26,686 nt of DNA from Bacteroidales bacterium UBA3824 (GTDB taxonomy: Bacteria; Bacteroidota; Bacteroidia; Bacteroidales; UBA3824), in the NCBI GenBank assembly GCA_002393195.1, contig DGIK01000080.1, positions 7,055 through 33,740 of the forward strand, read 5' to 3'. The notes under the pieces are model-generated. The model was not told the DNA's origin. It worked only from the letters and a program-made list of their open reading frames with translations, and did not search any database. Shown one piece after another: positions 13,064 to 20,900 of the stretch (position 1 is the stretch's first letter; every line of letters starts with the position of its first letter). Both the position numbers and the translations under genes were made by a program.

Positions 13064-13525
13064 ATGAATAAATTAGACAGATACAAAATACTGATTAGGC
13101 ACGCCAAAGAACGTGGGTATATTACCTCTCAAAAGGACTTGGCATACAAAATAGGGTATAAGGATGAAGTAAGTTTTTCGCAAATAATCAATGGAAAAAC
13201 GAAAGAACCCAAAGATTTTATCCAAAGAATTTGCAGTATTATTCCCGGTTTGAATGAGAACTGGCTACTGTTTGGCGAGGGTGAAATGCTTAAAGGGCAG
13301 GGTGAAGGTGTGTCTATAAGCAACATCAACGGCGATAATATTGGCTGTGGACACGACAACACAATAAACAATAACGACCTGACTATCCACGCCTTGCTTG
13401 ACCAAATGAAGGTGAAGGATATACAAATAACGAAATCACAAGAGCAAATTACGAAATCACAGGAACAGATCTCGAAGTCGCAGGAACAGATAGACAGGCT
13501 GATAAGTTTGTTGGAGAAGAAGTAG
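13064..13525 (+). CDS. Phage repressor, XRE-type with heptad-repeat tail
   Basis: This 153-aa protein has an N-terminal helix-turn-helix (residues 7-60, TSQKDLAYKIGYKDEVSFSQ, IINGKTKEPKDFIQRICSII) followed by NENWLLFGEGEML, a phrase typical of Bacteroidota phage repressors. The middle is a flexible Gly/Asn-rich linker (SISNINGDNIGCGHDNTINN). The C-terminus holds three near-identical heptads ITKSQEQ/ISKSQEQ that would form a coiled coil for oligomerisation. There is no LexA-type peptidase domain, so RecA-driven cleavage is unlikely and release probably needs an antirepressor. It faces the leftward operon across the operators. The ATG at 13064 is preferred over the upstream TTG. Confidence 0.88.
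   Translation: MNKLDRYKILIRHAKERGYITSQKDLAYKIGYKDEVSFSQIINGKTKEPKDFIQRICSIIPGLNENWLLFGEGEMLKGQGEGVSISNINGDNIGCGHDNTINNNDLTIHALLDQMKVKDIQITKSQEQITKSQEQISKSQEQIDRLISLLEKK
13427..13489 (+). repeat. Three 21-bp tandem repeats in the repressor gene
   Basis: Three consecutive 21-bp units (13427-13447, 13448-13468, 13469-13489) encode ITKSQEQ, ITKSQEQ and ISKSQEQ. Units 2 and 3 carry the same CAGGAACAG end. Such a repeat can change copy number by slippage in steps of one heptad without shifting frame. Confidence 0.85.
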
Positions 13526-13530
13526 GGTAG

Positions 13531-13561
13531 GGCGGATATAATCCGCCGGAATGGACAGGAC
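13531..13561. repeat. Hairpin + GGAA box element, copy 9
   Basis: Stem GGCGGAT-ata-ATCCGCC (13531-13547), then the box GGAATGGACAGGAC (13548-13561). It is the only copy beside rightward genes, yet it keeps the same absolute orientation as the others. Confidence 0.85.
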
Positions 13562-13578
13562 CGAAAAAAAGTAGAAAT

Positions 13579-14016
13579 ATGAAAGAAAAGGATACTAACG
13601 AAAGTCTCGCTAAGGAAATTTTGGCGGAGATAGGCAAGATATACCCTGTAAGGTATGAAAAGCGTTCCGCCATCGCACCCGTTCTGTGGGTATGTGGGGC
13701 GATGTTCACTACGTCGTTGATTTGGTGTGCAGTGAATGTTTACTTTGGAAATTGGGATGAAAAGTATATCGAAAAAATTTATAATTTTGCATCCACAATC
13801 GCCGAGGTGTCTTTTGGTATAGCCCTTGCTACGGTGGTATTGTGCCTTATCTTTGCGCCCAATAGGCTACACTCGGAGCATTATCTGATAGAAATGGAGA
13901 AAATAAAAGCGGCTAAATCGAGTGGAAGCACAGAGGACAATGAAACACCTGTGGAAGAAGAAAATGCTAACGAAAAAAACGACAATGATGGAAAAGAAGC
14001 CGGACAAAAAGATTAA
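13579..14016 (+). CDS. Two-helix membrane protein in the lysogenic operon (145 aa)
   Basis: An N-terminal cytoplasmic helix (residues 1-30) is followed by two membrane helices (about 32-53, IAPVLWVCGAMFTTSLIWCA; about 75-94, AEVSFGIALATVVLCLIFAP). The C-terminal tail is highly charged and acidic (EDNETPVEEENANEKNDNDG). No family recognised. It follows the repressor by 53 nt and is probably expressed in lysogens. Membrane proteins at this place often block superinfection, but this is inference from position. Confidence 0.75.
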   Translation: MKEKDTNESLAKEILAEIGKIYPVRYEKRSAIAPVLWVCGAMFTTSLIWCAVNVYFGNWDEKYIEKIYNFASTIAEVSFGIALATVVLCLIFAPNRLHSEHYLIEMEKIKAAKSSGSTEDNETPVEEENANEKNDNDGKEAGQKD

Positions 14017-14296
14017 ACGGTCGTATTTGATATGCTTTAATAATTATACGACGGACAGGGACACCGTGTTGGAGACCTTAAACAATGTAGGGTTGCGCAC
14101 GTGGAGGACGGAACTGCCCGGATGTATTATGCTTAAAACGGTTGCGTCCACCAAGGCTGTAAGCGATGTATTGGTGAAGATAATGCACGAAAAACCTTTT
14201 ATTGTGGCGGAAATAAGCGGCAATCGCAACGGCAGATTATCTCAAAGGGGATGGGACTTCCTCGCGGATTCTAAGAATACAGAGGTAAAATATTGA
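13985..14296 (+). CDS. Cas2/SinR-like small protein (103 aa)
   Basis: The protein starts at MMEKKPDKKI, overlapping the end of the membrane-protein gene by 32 nt. It then reads KRSYLICFNNYTTDRDTVLE, a strand-helix opening as in the SinR/Cas2-like ferredoxin-fold family. A second strand pair (LPGCIMLKTVASTKAVSDVL) and KPFIVAEISGN follow. The Cas2-like Asp at the end of the first strand is replaced by Asn, so nuclease activity is doubtful. It is the last rightward gene and lies next to the terminator at 14310-14339. The role may be toxin-like or structural. The family call is tentative. Confidence 0.6.
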   Translation: MMEKKPDKKIKRSYLICFNNYTTDRDTVLETLNNVGLRTWRTELPGCIMLKTVASTKAVSDVLVKIMHEKPFIVAEISGNRNGRLSQRGWDFLADSKNTEVKY

Positions 14297-14309
14297 ACAT
14301 TTTTGGACT

Positions 14310-14339
14310 AAAAAAGGCGGGCGTTTCGCAACGTCCGCC
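14310..14339. terminator. Terminator hairpin in the convergent gap
   Basis: GGCGG-G-CGTT-tcgc-AACG-T-CCGCC (14316-14339) forms a 10-bp stem with one G-U pair in the rightward transcript, and a T6 run follows it on the minus strand (14310-14315). It terminates leftward transcription well (A-C mismatch in that RNA) and probably slows rightward transcription from the repressor operon. Confidence 0.7.
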
Positions 14340-14378
14340 AAGTGTTGAACCTGTCGAAAAATATTTTATGGATATTTT
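14310..14378 (-). ncRNA. Predicted short RNA in the convergent intergenic region
   Basis: A full promoter match (14385-14416) points leftward with a start site near 14378, and an intrinsic terminator with a T6 run ends at 14310. There is no reading frame between them. The product would be about 69 nt with a 5' AU-rich hairpin (14356-14380) and the terminator hairpin. Without the terminator it would be antisense to the 13985-14296 gene. The call rests on promoter and terminator geometry alone. Confidence 0.45.
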
Positions 14379-14380
14379 TC
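14356..14380. promoter_or_regulatory. Palindrome at the start of the predicted short RNA
   Basis: GAAAAATAT-(7 nt)-ATATTTTTC is a perfect inverted repeat with 9-bp arms, located exactly at the predicted start site of the minus-strand promoter at 14385-14416. It would be either an operator or the 5' hairpin of the transcript. Confidence 0.55.
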
Positions 14381-14384
14381 TCCG

Positions 14385-14416
14385 CAAATGTAGGGATTTT
14401 TATTGAATTTCACAAA
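14385..14416 (-). promoter_or_regulatory. Bacteroidota-type promoter in the convergent gap
   Basis: Minus strand TTTG (14413-14416), a 20-nt spacer and TACATTTG (14385-14392). The core and its flank (CGCAAATGTAGGGATTT on the plus strand) are identical to the promoter at 1327-1358. It lies just after the stop of the ATPase gene and has no coding target before the terminator at 14310. Confidence 0.65.
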
Positions 14417-14425
14417 TCTTATTTT

Positions 14426-15109
14426 TCAGAATACTTCAAACTCTTTGCCCACTTCGCCGAAACGGTTTTTGGTGGTGGTGGCGATGCCGGGGCTTTTGAA
14501 TACAACGGTGATGTCGCCCTGATGCTGCTTGACGATGGAGCCGCGCACTCCGCCTTTTTGGTTGGCGAAGGATATGGCGACAAATCCCATTTCGGGAAAC
14601 AGGTCTTTTTTCATCTTCCACAGTTCCTTTTCGTCGAGGTTGGACATCTGTATGGAATCGAAAAACGCGAAGTCGTAGCATCCCGATTTCAAAACTCGCT
14701 CGATGCTTGCAGGGCTGTCGCTATCAAAATTGAGGTCTAAGCGCGATGATACGCTCTCGCCCAAAAACTCAAATATGCGCTTTGTGCGGCTTTGGTTCAT
14801 CTCGTTTTCAAAGAAGATGACCCTTCCGAAATTCTGTGCGAGGTAGTTGGCGAATTTCAGGCAAAATGTTGTCTTGCCGTGTCCGGGTGGCGAGGAGATT
14901 ACCATATAGAAGTTGCGTTCAGGCTCGCCGATGAAGTCGAGCCATTCGCCTTTGAATTTGAGGCCCGGCGCAAAATTGGTACTCATAAGGTCGGTGGCGG
15001 CAATCGATCCGAATCCGCAGAATGATGGCTGCCGGTTGCCGTGTGTGCCTTTTGTGTTGAATGTGGTGGGGACGATGCCGCCAAATCCTATTTGAAATCC
15101 GTTGTTCAT
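14426..15109 (-). CDS. RecA/KaiC-like ATPase (227 aa)
   Basis: Walker A is SPPGHGKT (73-80), with a strand-end acidic pair in VIFFENEM (97-104, likely the catalytic Glu) and Walker B FAFFDS (148-153). A later SFANQKGGVRGS...HQGDI stretch corresponds to DNA-contact and sensor loops of RecA or DnaB-core ATPases. At 227 aa it is a bare ATPase core, smaller than DnaB, and resembles the RadA/DnaB-like ATPases of phages. It could be a recombination mediator or a helicase loader. The chosen ATG begins MNNGFQIGFGG; upstream codons run through a repeat-rich gap. Confidence 0.78.
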   Translation of the reverse strand: MNNGFQIGFGGIVPTTFNTKGTHGNRQPSFCGFGSIAATDLMSTNFAPGLKFKGEWLDFIGEPERNFYMVISSPPGHGKTTFCLKFANYLAQNFGRVIFFENEMNQSRTKRIFEFLGESVSSRLDLNFDSDSPASIERVLKSGCYDFAFFDSIQMSNLDEKELWKMKKDLFPEMGFVAISFANQKGGVRGSIVKQHQGDITVVFKSPGIATTTKNRFGEVGKEFEVF

Positions 15110-15130
15110 TGTGTTGGTTGTATTTTTTAA

Positions 15131-15156
15131 GGGACGCACACGCGGGTGCGCCCCCT
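15131..15156. repeat. GC-rich hairpin, family 3
   Basis: GGG(a)CGCACaCGCGGGTGCGCCC forms a hairpin in the 131-nt gap upstream of the ATPase start. Its right part (GTGCGCCCCCTTTGT) resembles the hairpins at 15160-15245 and 23951-23983. Confidence 0.55.
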
Positions 15157-15159
15157 TTG

Positions 15160-15245
15160 TTGGTTGTGTCATAGAGGAGCGTACACAAGGTACGCCCCTA
15201 CATTGGTTGTATCATAGAGGAGCGTACACAAGGTACGCCCCTACA
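15160..15245. repeat. Tandem 43-bp repeat carrying hairpins
   Basis: Positions 15160-15202 and 15203-15245 are 43-bp direct repeats differing at one base. Each contains the hairpin GGaGCGTAC-acaag-GTACGC-CCC. The second copy includes the stop codon of the 15241-15828 gene. The near-identity points to a recent duplication. No gene is present in the gap. Confidence 0.85.
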
Positions 15246-15828
15246 CGATGCGGAATCCCGAAAGGCTCTCTTTTTTGAGTTCAGGTTTCTTTGCCTTTTT
15301 GCTGACCGTGAAGTCTTTGCCATTGATTGCGGACTTGCATTTGGATACGAGGTCGTCGTATTTCGGGATGTCCACCTTCTTGGCGTTCTTGTTGGCGTAA
15401 GGAAGGAGTTTGTCTTGAATTTCGCGGATGATGTCGATGTGTGGAGTCTTGCCGCCGCGCTTTGCGTCGAAGTTGGCTTGGATTTCCATTACGTACTTGC
15501 GGACGCGCCACGTGTCCTTTGTCTGTCCGGCAAAGGATTTCACAAATGATTTGAGCGTCGTGAGCCACGCGGGGGATTCGCCCACTTGGGGTTTTGCGGG
15601 TTTCTTGTCTTTCTTGGGGTTGGGCTCTTTCTTGGGCTTGTCTGACTTGGCCAATGCCTCGTTGACATCGGCGAGCCAAGCGTCGAATTTGCTCATTGTG
15701 TCTTCGTCCAATTCGTCGTAGATGTCTGCGAACTCCAAGTATGCAGCCGAGGGTTCGGTTACATAGTCGGGCATTTTGCCCTTGATCTCGTCCCACTTCT
15801 CGACAAGATTTTTTGCTGTGATTTTCAT
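15241..15828 (-). CDS. Lysine-rich hypothetical protein (195 aa)
   Basis: No firm family. Two folded regions flank a Pro/Lys linker (about 64-82, KPKKEPNPKKDKKPAKP). The N-terminal part is helical and acidic (YLEFADIYDELDEDTMSKFD). The C-terminal part (WLTTLKSFVKSFAGQTKDTW...FDAKRGGKTPHIDIIREI) is basic. It lies at the downstream end of the polyvalent-protein genes and is probably co-expressed and perhaps co-delivered with them, which is an inference from position. Confidence 0.72.
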   Translation of the reverse strand: MKITAKNLVEKWDEIKGKMPDYVTEPSAAYLEFADIYDELDEDTMSKFDAWLADVNEALAKSDKPKKEPNPKKDKKPAKPQVGESPAWLTTLKSFVKSFAGQTKDTWRVRKYVMEIQANFDAKRGGKTPHIDIIREIQDKLLPYANKNAKKVDIPKYDDLVSKCKSAINGKDFTVSKKAKKPELKKESLSGFRIV

Positions 15829-15861
15829 ATTGTCCTTATTTTTAGTGGTTAATATTTGTGT

Positions 15862-16242
15862 TTACGCTGCTTTCATTTTGAGCCTTGCGCGGTCGGCGTC
15901 CGCGATGGCTATTTTGGCTTTTGCGAGGCGGAGGCGTTTTGCCTTGTCGGTGCCGGGCGCGGTGGGCGCAACGGCGGTGGATGCGCACTGGGCGGCGAGG
16001 TGCTGCACGGCGTCGGCCTCGGAGCGTTGGATGCTGCCAAAGTAATCCTCAAACTGCTTGGGGGTGATGCCGTTCTGTTTGCAGATTTCGGTCATATCCA
16101 CTTTCTGTGTGGATATGTTTTGCGGTGCGGTGAAGTCGTTGGTGATGATGCCGACCTGCTTCTGCATCTCGCGGTAGATGTCGCCTTCGGGCGTTGCGGG
16201 GAACGTGCCGCTCTTGATTGATTGTAATGTTGCTTTGTCCAT
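15862..16242 (-). CDS. Hypothetical protein (126 aa)
   Basis: Begins MDKATLQSIKSGTFPATPEG. A helical domain (EGDIYREMQKQVGIITNDF, KQNGITPKQFEDYFGSIQRS) is followed by an Ala/Thr/Pro linker and a very basic tail (DKAKRLRLAKAKIAIADADR...LKMKAA). The basic tail may bind nucleic acid. It lies 22 nt after the 572-aa metallopeptidase-like gene. Family unknown. Upstream in-frame codons overlap that gene, so the ATG at 16242 is used. Confidence 0.7.
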   Translation of the reverse strand: MDKATLQSIKSGTFPATPEGDIYREMQKQVGIITNDFTAPQNISTQKVDMTEICKQNGITPKQFEDYFGSIQRSEADAVQHLAAQCASTAVAPTAPGTDKAKRLRLAKAKIAIADADRARLKMKAA

Positions 16243-16264
16243 TTTTGTATGTGGTTTTTTGTGG

Positions 16265-17983
16265 TTATTTGTTGAGTTTTGCAAGTTTAGCCTCGGATTG
16301 GAGAAGGTGGATGCTTATCAAATCCTCTTTGTCTGCGTACCAAGTTTTTCTGTCCCAAATACGAGGGTGCAACTCTTTTGTGTACGTAACCAAGCAATCG
16401 TATTGGTAAGGTAATTTTGGAGTGGGGAACCACTCTACGGTAACGGGATAGCCGTTGTACTTACCTTTTCCAACGTAGATGTGTGTTGGTTCGGGTGGAG
16501 TATCGCCCAAATCCCCCAATACTTCCGGCGACACGTTCTTGATGTCGGCGGGGGCGATGGATTCGTCCCAAACGCCTGTTTCAAGGAGGTTAAGTATTGC
16601 TTTTGCGATGTCCTTCAACTGTTGGCTGCCAGTGTACTCCTCGAAATAGACGTACTCTACGGCGCGGATTTTCGGATCTGATACAAAGGTAGAGGGTTCG
16701 TACTTTGGCTTGAAGGTTACGCCGTATTTGTGTTTGGCGGTGTTGTTCCTACGTTGATAGTTGGTGACATTGGCATTGTGAAGGCTTATCCGCAAGGAAT
16801 AAGAATTGCCATTGTCCTCGATGACAATTTTGTATTTGCTCTCCGTGCTGCCCTCTGCTCCGATAAGGCTACCGATGCCCAACACAAACGTGTGGCTGTC
16901 GGAAATGGGATTTTTGTCCCAATCTGCAATTTTTTTCGCCAATTTTTTTGCAAATTCATCACGTTTGCGTACCTTTGCGCCTGAAAGGTAGTTAGACCCC
17001 GATTGATTGGCTGTGCCGACATAGGGGCGGTTATGTTGCCCACTACTTTGGCACGTGTTCATCTCAAACAGGTTGTTTGGGGAACGTCTAACGTCTTTCT
17101 TTCTAAACGAAATTATGACGGTTGTCGGTTGTCCGGCAGCCGTTTTTTCGTTTTTGGGAGTGCCGTTTGTACCAAACAGCGATTCGATGTCGTATCTCAA
17201 CTTCTGCATCTCCAACACGTTGAAAAATGCGTCGAAGGCTTGACGGATTGGTGCGTCTTTGTCGTTGTTGAAATCCGGGTATGGATTGTGCGGGTACATA
17301 GACACAAGGTGTTCGTCGTACTCTCCCAGTTCTCGCATTTTGCCGTCAATGTACACCTCAAATGCCCTCGACAACAGTTCTTGCGGTCGCAGCCAATATT
17401 CATCGCCTGTCTCGTTCTGTACGCTCTTGGATTTGATGTAGTATGAAGATTTCGCTATTGCGTTGTTGAGGTCTGTGAAAGTCTTTTGCGTGTCGGTGTT
17501 CGTGCCGCACCATTCGTCTTCGAGGTCTCGGCAACTCATAAGTTTTTTAGTGTCTTTGTCGTCGAGGTTCAATCCGAATGAGTACGAAAGGTAGTGGTCG
17601 AGGGCGTGAAACCACTCGTGCGCCACGTGCTTGTAGTCAGCGAGCGACTTGAAGTTGAGCACGCGGCGTGCCGAGTTGTAACAGCCGCCTGTAAGGAAGC
17701 CCATTTGCTGCACACCGATATTGAGCGTCAGGTTGCGTCCAAGCCCTATGGCGAGCATAGGCTGATGGATGCACCTTGCTAAGAGTTGGAACGTGCCGTA
17801 ACTGATATTAAGCATATCCTGCTCCTGCTTTTCGTCGAGGTTGCTGTCCACGTTCACATACCGAAACCCAAACAGGCGTTTGAGTTCGTTAGCGGTAACG
17901 TTGCCGTTGCGCGGAGGGTATTGTTCGCGTTGCCTGACTATCAATAGTTTGACTAATGATGTAAGTAGTTTGCTCATTGTCAT
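16265..17983 (-). CDS. LPD1-like polyvalent protein with HEXXH motif (572 aa)
   Basis: Residues 84-130 contain LTLNIGVQQM...SLADYKHVAHEWFHALDHY, with an HEXXH zinc motif (H122, E123, H126) as in the LPD1-type domain of phage and conjugative polyvalent proteins. A later RPQELLSRAFEVYI (about 198-211) supplies an Asp/Glu-bearing helix. The C-terminal half has repeated beta segments (VEYVYFEEYTGSQQL, HIYVGKGKYNGYPVTVEWF) and no known domain. It is coupled to the SNF2 gene by a 4-nt ATGA overlap. In this family the domain is thought to act as a DNA-entry protein, possibly with peptidase activity. Confidence 0.75.
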   Translation of the reverse strand: MTMSKLLTSLVKLLIVRQREQYPPRNGNVTANELKRLFGFRYVNVDSNLDEKQEQDMLNISYGTFQLLARCIHQPMLAIGLGRNLTLNIGVQQMGFLTGGCYNSARRVLNFKSLADYKHVAHEWFHALDHYLSYSFGLNLDDKDTKKLMSCRDLEDEWCGTNTDTQKTFTDLNNAIAKSSYYIKSKSVQNETGDEYWLRPQELLSRAFEVYIDGKMRELGEYDEHLVSMYPHNPYPDFNNDKDAPIRQAFDAFFNVLEMQKLRYDIESLFGTNGTPKNEKTAAGQPTTVIISFRKKDVRRSPNNLFEMNTCQSSGQHNRPYVGTANQSGSNYLSGAKVRKRDEFAKKLAKKIADWDKNPISDSHTFVLGIGSLIGAEGSTESKYKIVIEDNGNSYSLRISLHNANVTNYQRRNNTAKHKYGVTFKPKYEPSTFVSDPKIRAVEYVYFEEYTGSQQLKDIAKAILNLLETGVWDESIAPADIKNVSPEVLGDLGDTPPEPTHIYVGKGKYNGYPVTVEWFPTPKLPYQYDCLVTYTKELHPRIWDRKTWYADKEDLISIHLLQSEAKLAKLNK

Positions 17984-20900
17984 TTCTTATTAAGTTTTAC
18001 CAATCTTACGAGGTGGACTAATAGCGGGGAGATTTGTTCGTCGTCGTCGCCGTAGTCCTTGCCGGGCAGTTCGTTGTTTAGGATGCGCCGTGTGGGGTCG
18101 AAAGGATACTGCATAACATAGTTGGTGTCCTCAAATTCCTTGATACGGCTCTCGATAGACTTGCCGACGATGTTCATCTTCTTTTTCTTGTCAACTATGT
18201 AGTTGTAAATCTCCTGATAGTGGTCTTGCGAGGTGATGAATTTTGCGTCCTTCTGCAATTTCTCAACCTCATTGTCCAACTCCTCTATCACCTTGTCGAT
18301 GTCGCTATTTCGGTCGAATCCACGCTTTGCAAGCACACCCGCCTCCGTCTTAGCCACAGTCTTCAAGTGTTCAGAGAGAGAGTCGGTGTTCCAAGTGTTG
18401 TGCGCGGTGTAAATGTTGCCTAACTTGCGCGACATCTGTACGATTTCCTTGTCGTCGTCGAAACTTGTCTTGTGGATGAAGCGCATAAGTTCATCGTAAC
18501 GCTCCAACAGTTTTACGGCCTTGTTTCGCTCGTCGGCGGTCATTTTTTTCAGGTCGTCCTCTGTTGGGCGGTTGTAGATGGTTTCCACGTACCTGCCCAT
18601 ATTATCAAGAGAACGGCGGATGTCTTTCAACACGCGGTCTCGGTAGTCGTTGAGTTGCGACATCTGATATTTGAAACTGTTTAACGCGCCTTTTTCGCCG
18701 TTCAGAATACTGTATTCGCGCTCCATATCCTCTTTCTCCTTGTTGATTTGCACGTTTACGAGCATATCAATATCGGTGATAAGCGCAAACTTGACCTCTT
18801 TCGGGTCGAGGGAATCCACATTGAGGACGTTGCCTCGGTCTGCTCGATACCAAATGTCGTTGATTCGGTCAGTCTTTTCCTGCAACTTTTGGAAAATGAA
18901 CGTATCCATCGAGTTTTGCATCAATGGCATCACGATACGCACGTATTGGAAGATGTTGCCCTGACGGTACAACCTGCCTTCCAACTGCTGAACGTCGGTA
19001 GGATTCCAGTTAGGATATAGGTTGTACAGCACGGTGGAGCGTTTTTGAAGGTTGACACCTTCCTTGATGGTGCTTGTGCCAATGATGACTTTGATTACGC
19101 CATCGTTGAACGCCCTCATTATAAGGTCTTTCTTGGTGGTGCTCGATTCGCCTGAAATGATAGCCACTTCGTCTATCTTCTTGGTTTTCTTCTTGCCGTT
19201 CTTGTCCTCGATGTCCTCCACCACGTATTCCACGCCGCGACGGAAGCCGCATTGCTCCTCCAAATATTCCTTGATGAAGTCGAAATACTGCTTGCCTCGA
19301 TCGGCGTAGATTATTTGACCGGAGCATTGTTCGTTCCTTTGCTCGTGCCATTCCTTGATGGACTTTATACATTCGCAAGCGTACCTTATCTTCGGGCTTT
19401 CGCTAATGAACTCCTCGTAGTCGTAAGGCTCGCGATTGATTTCGTGGATGTCATCCATCGTCAGGCCCATCTTTTGTACCTTGTTGTAAACGTCAGAAGG
19501 TATTTTGAAAAGGAACGGAGAAAGTGCGTTGTTCAACGAACTTCCCATACCTGACAAGATACTGTCTCCACCCTTGCCTTGTCCCTTGCTGCCACCCTTG
19601 CCAGCCGTATTAATCAAGAAGTTGATTATCTTTTGGTTCAACTCCTGACGCTCAGTCATTTTCAGATATGAGAGTATCTGATTGTCTTTCGACAGCATTT
19701 TGCCCGACTTGTACAAAAGGGGAATGTTGATTTTTGCGGGACGCTTCACACCTGCCTCGTCGCCTGTCTTGTAGTCGAAATTGGCGTAAATAAGGCCTTG
19801 CAGAATCATTCGATTTCTGAATGATTTGGTAACGTAGTCGTTGCGGATATTGAGGCTTGCGTCCACTATTTCGTCGTATTCCTCGTTGACAAAAGTCTCG
19901 AAGAAACGGTGTACATTCTCGATGTTGCGCTTGTGAAGTTCGTCCATCGCCACGAAGGACAGCATACTGAAAATTTCCAAGGGCGTGTTGGTGAATGGCG
20001 TTGCAGTAAGCAACATCACGTTGCCGCCGTACATACGCTGTATGTAGTTGCAGAAAATGAACCCTTTGAGACCGATGTCGGAAGGCTCGCTTGCCGAAGC
20101 GTGGAAAGACCTCGACTTTTGGCTGCTGTCGGCGTGAATCTTGCTGAAAACGTTTTTGTAGCGGTGAGCCTCGTCTATCACGAGGTAGTCGAAACCGCAC
20201 TTGTCGAAATCGAGTTTGCCGCCCTTTTGTCCGCGTCCCAAGAGGGAATCTATCTTTTCGTTGAACTTGGCATACGCCTTGGCATCCATATTTTGAGATG
20301 CTTGGCTCAGAATATTTTTGAGGTCGGTTGCTACACCTTCGCCCAAAGCGTCACTGAATCCGAACTTTTTGAGGCCTTCGTTTGTTATAAGCGTGATGGT
20401 GTTGTTTTTGATGTCTTTTTCGTGCGCCTTGATGTCGGAGCCAAGATTGAACCAATAGTTGACCGTAATACCAGTATTGGACAACAGACCGTTGACACCT
20501 TCCTTGCCGATGATTTCCATAATCCAGTTTTGGTAAGTGGAGTTAGGCACGACGATGAGCGGGCGCATACATTTGCCTTGCTGCATCGCGCTCGCTACTT
20601 CGGCAATGGCGGTGAAGGTCTTGCCTACACCTACATCAAACGCCACGCAGCCAGAGGACGACAGTTCCATAAAAGCCACGCCCTCACGCTGTGCCGGGCG
20701 TAACTCAAATGTGCCACCGCGCACAATGCGGCTCATAGGCATCGCGACAGGTACTTTGTGAGACGGCACGGAAGGATAGCCGTTGAAACGTCTGTTCCAG
20801 TCCATATCGAGACGCTGCTTGTCCTTGAAGGTAAGACATTCTTCTAAGAACACGCCGAAAATCCTTTCACACTCGGAAAAACAGCGGCCTTTGTATAGTT

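Noticed and set aside
13848..13855. TATCTTTG match to a promoter box (also 23248-23255)
   Set aside because: Both lie inside coding sequence (a membrane-protein and a methyltransferase gene) without a paired TTTG in place or a downstream gene on that strand.
19909..20703. 264-residue plus-strand open frame
   Set aside because: Antisense to the SNF2 helicase core; no domain and no promoter.
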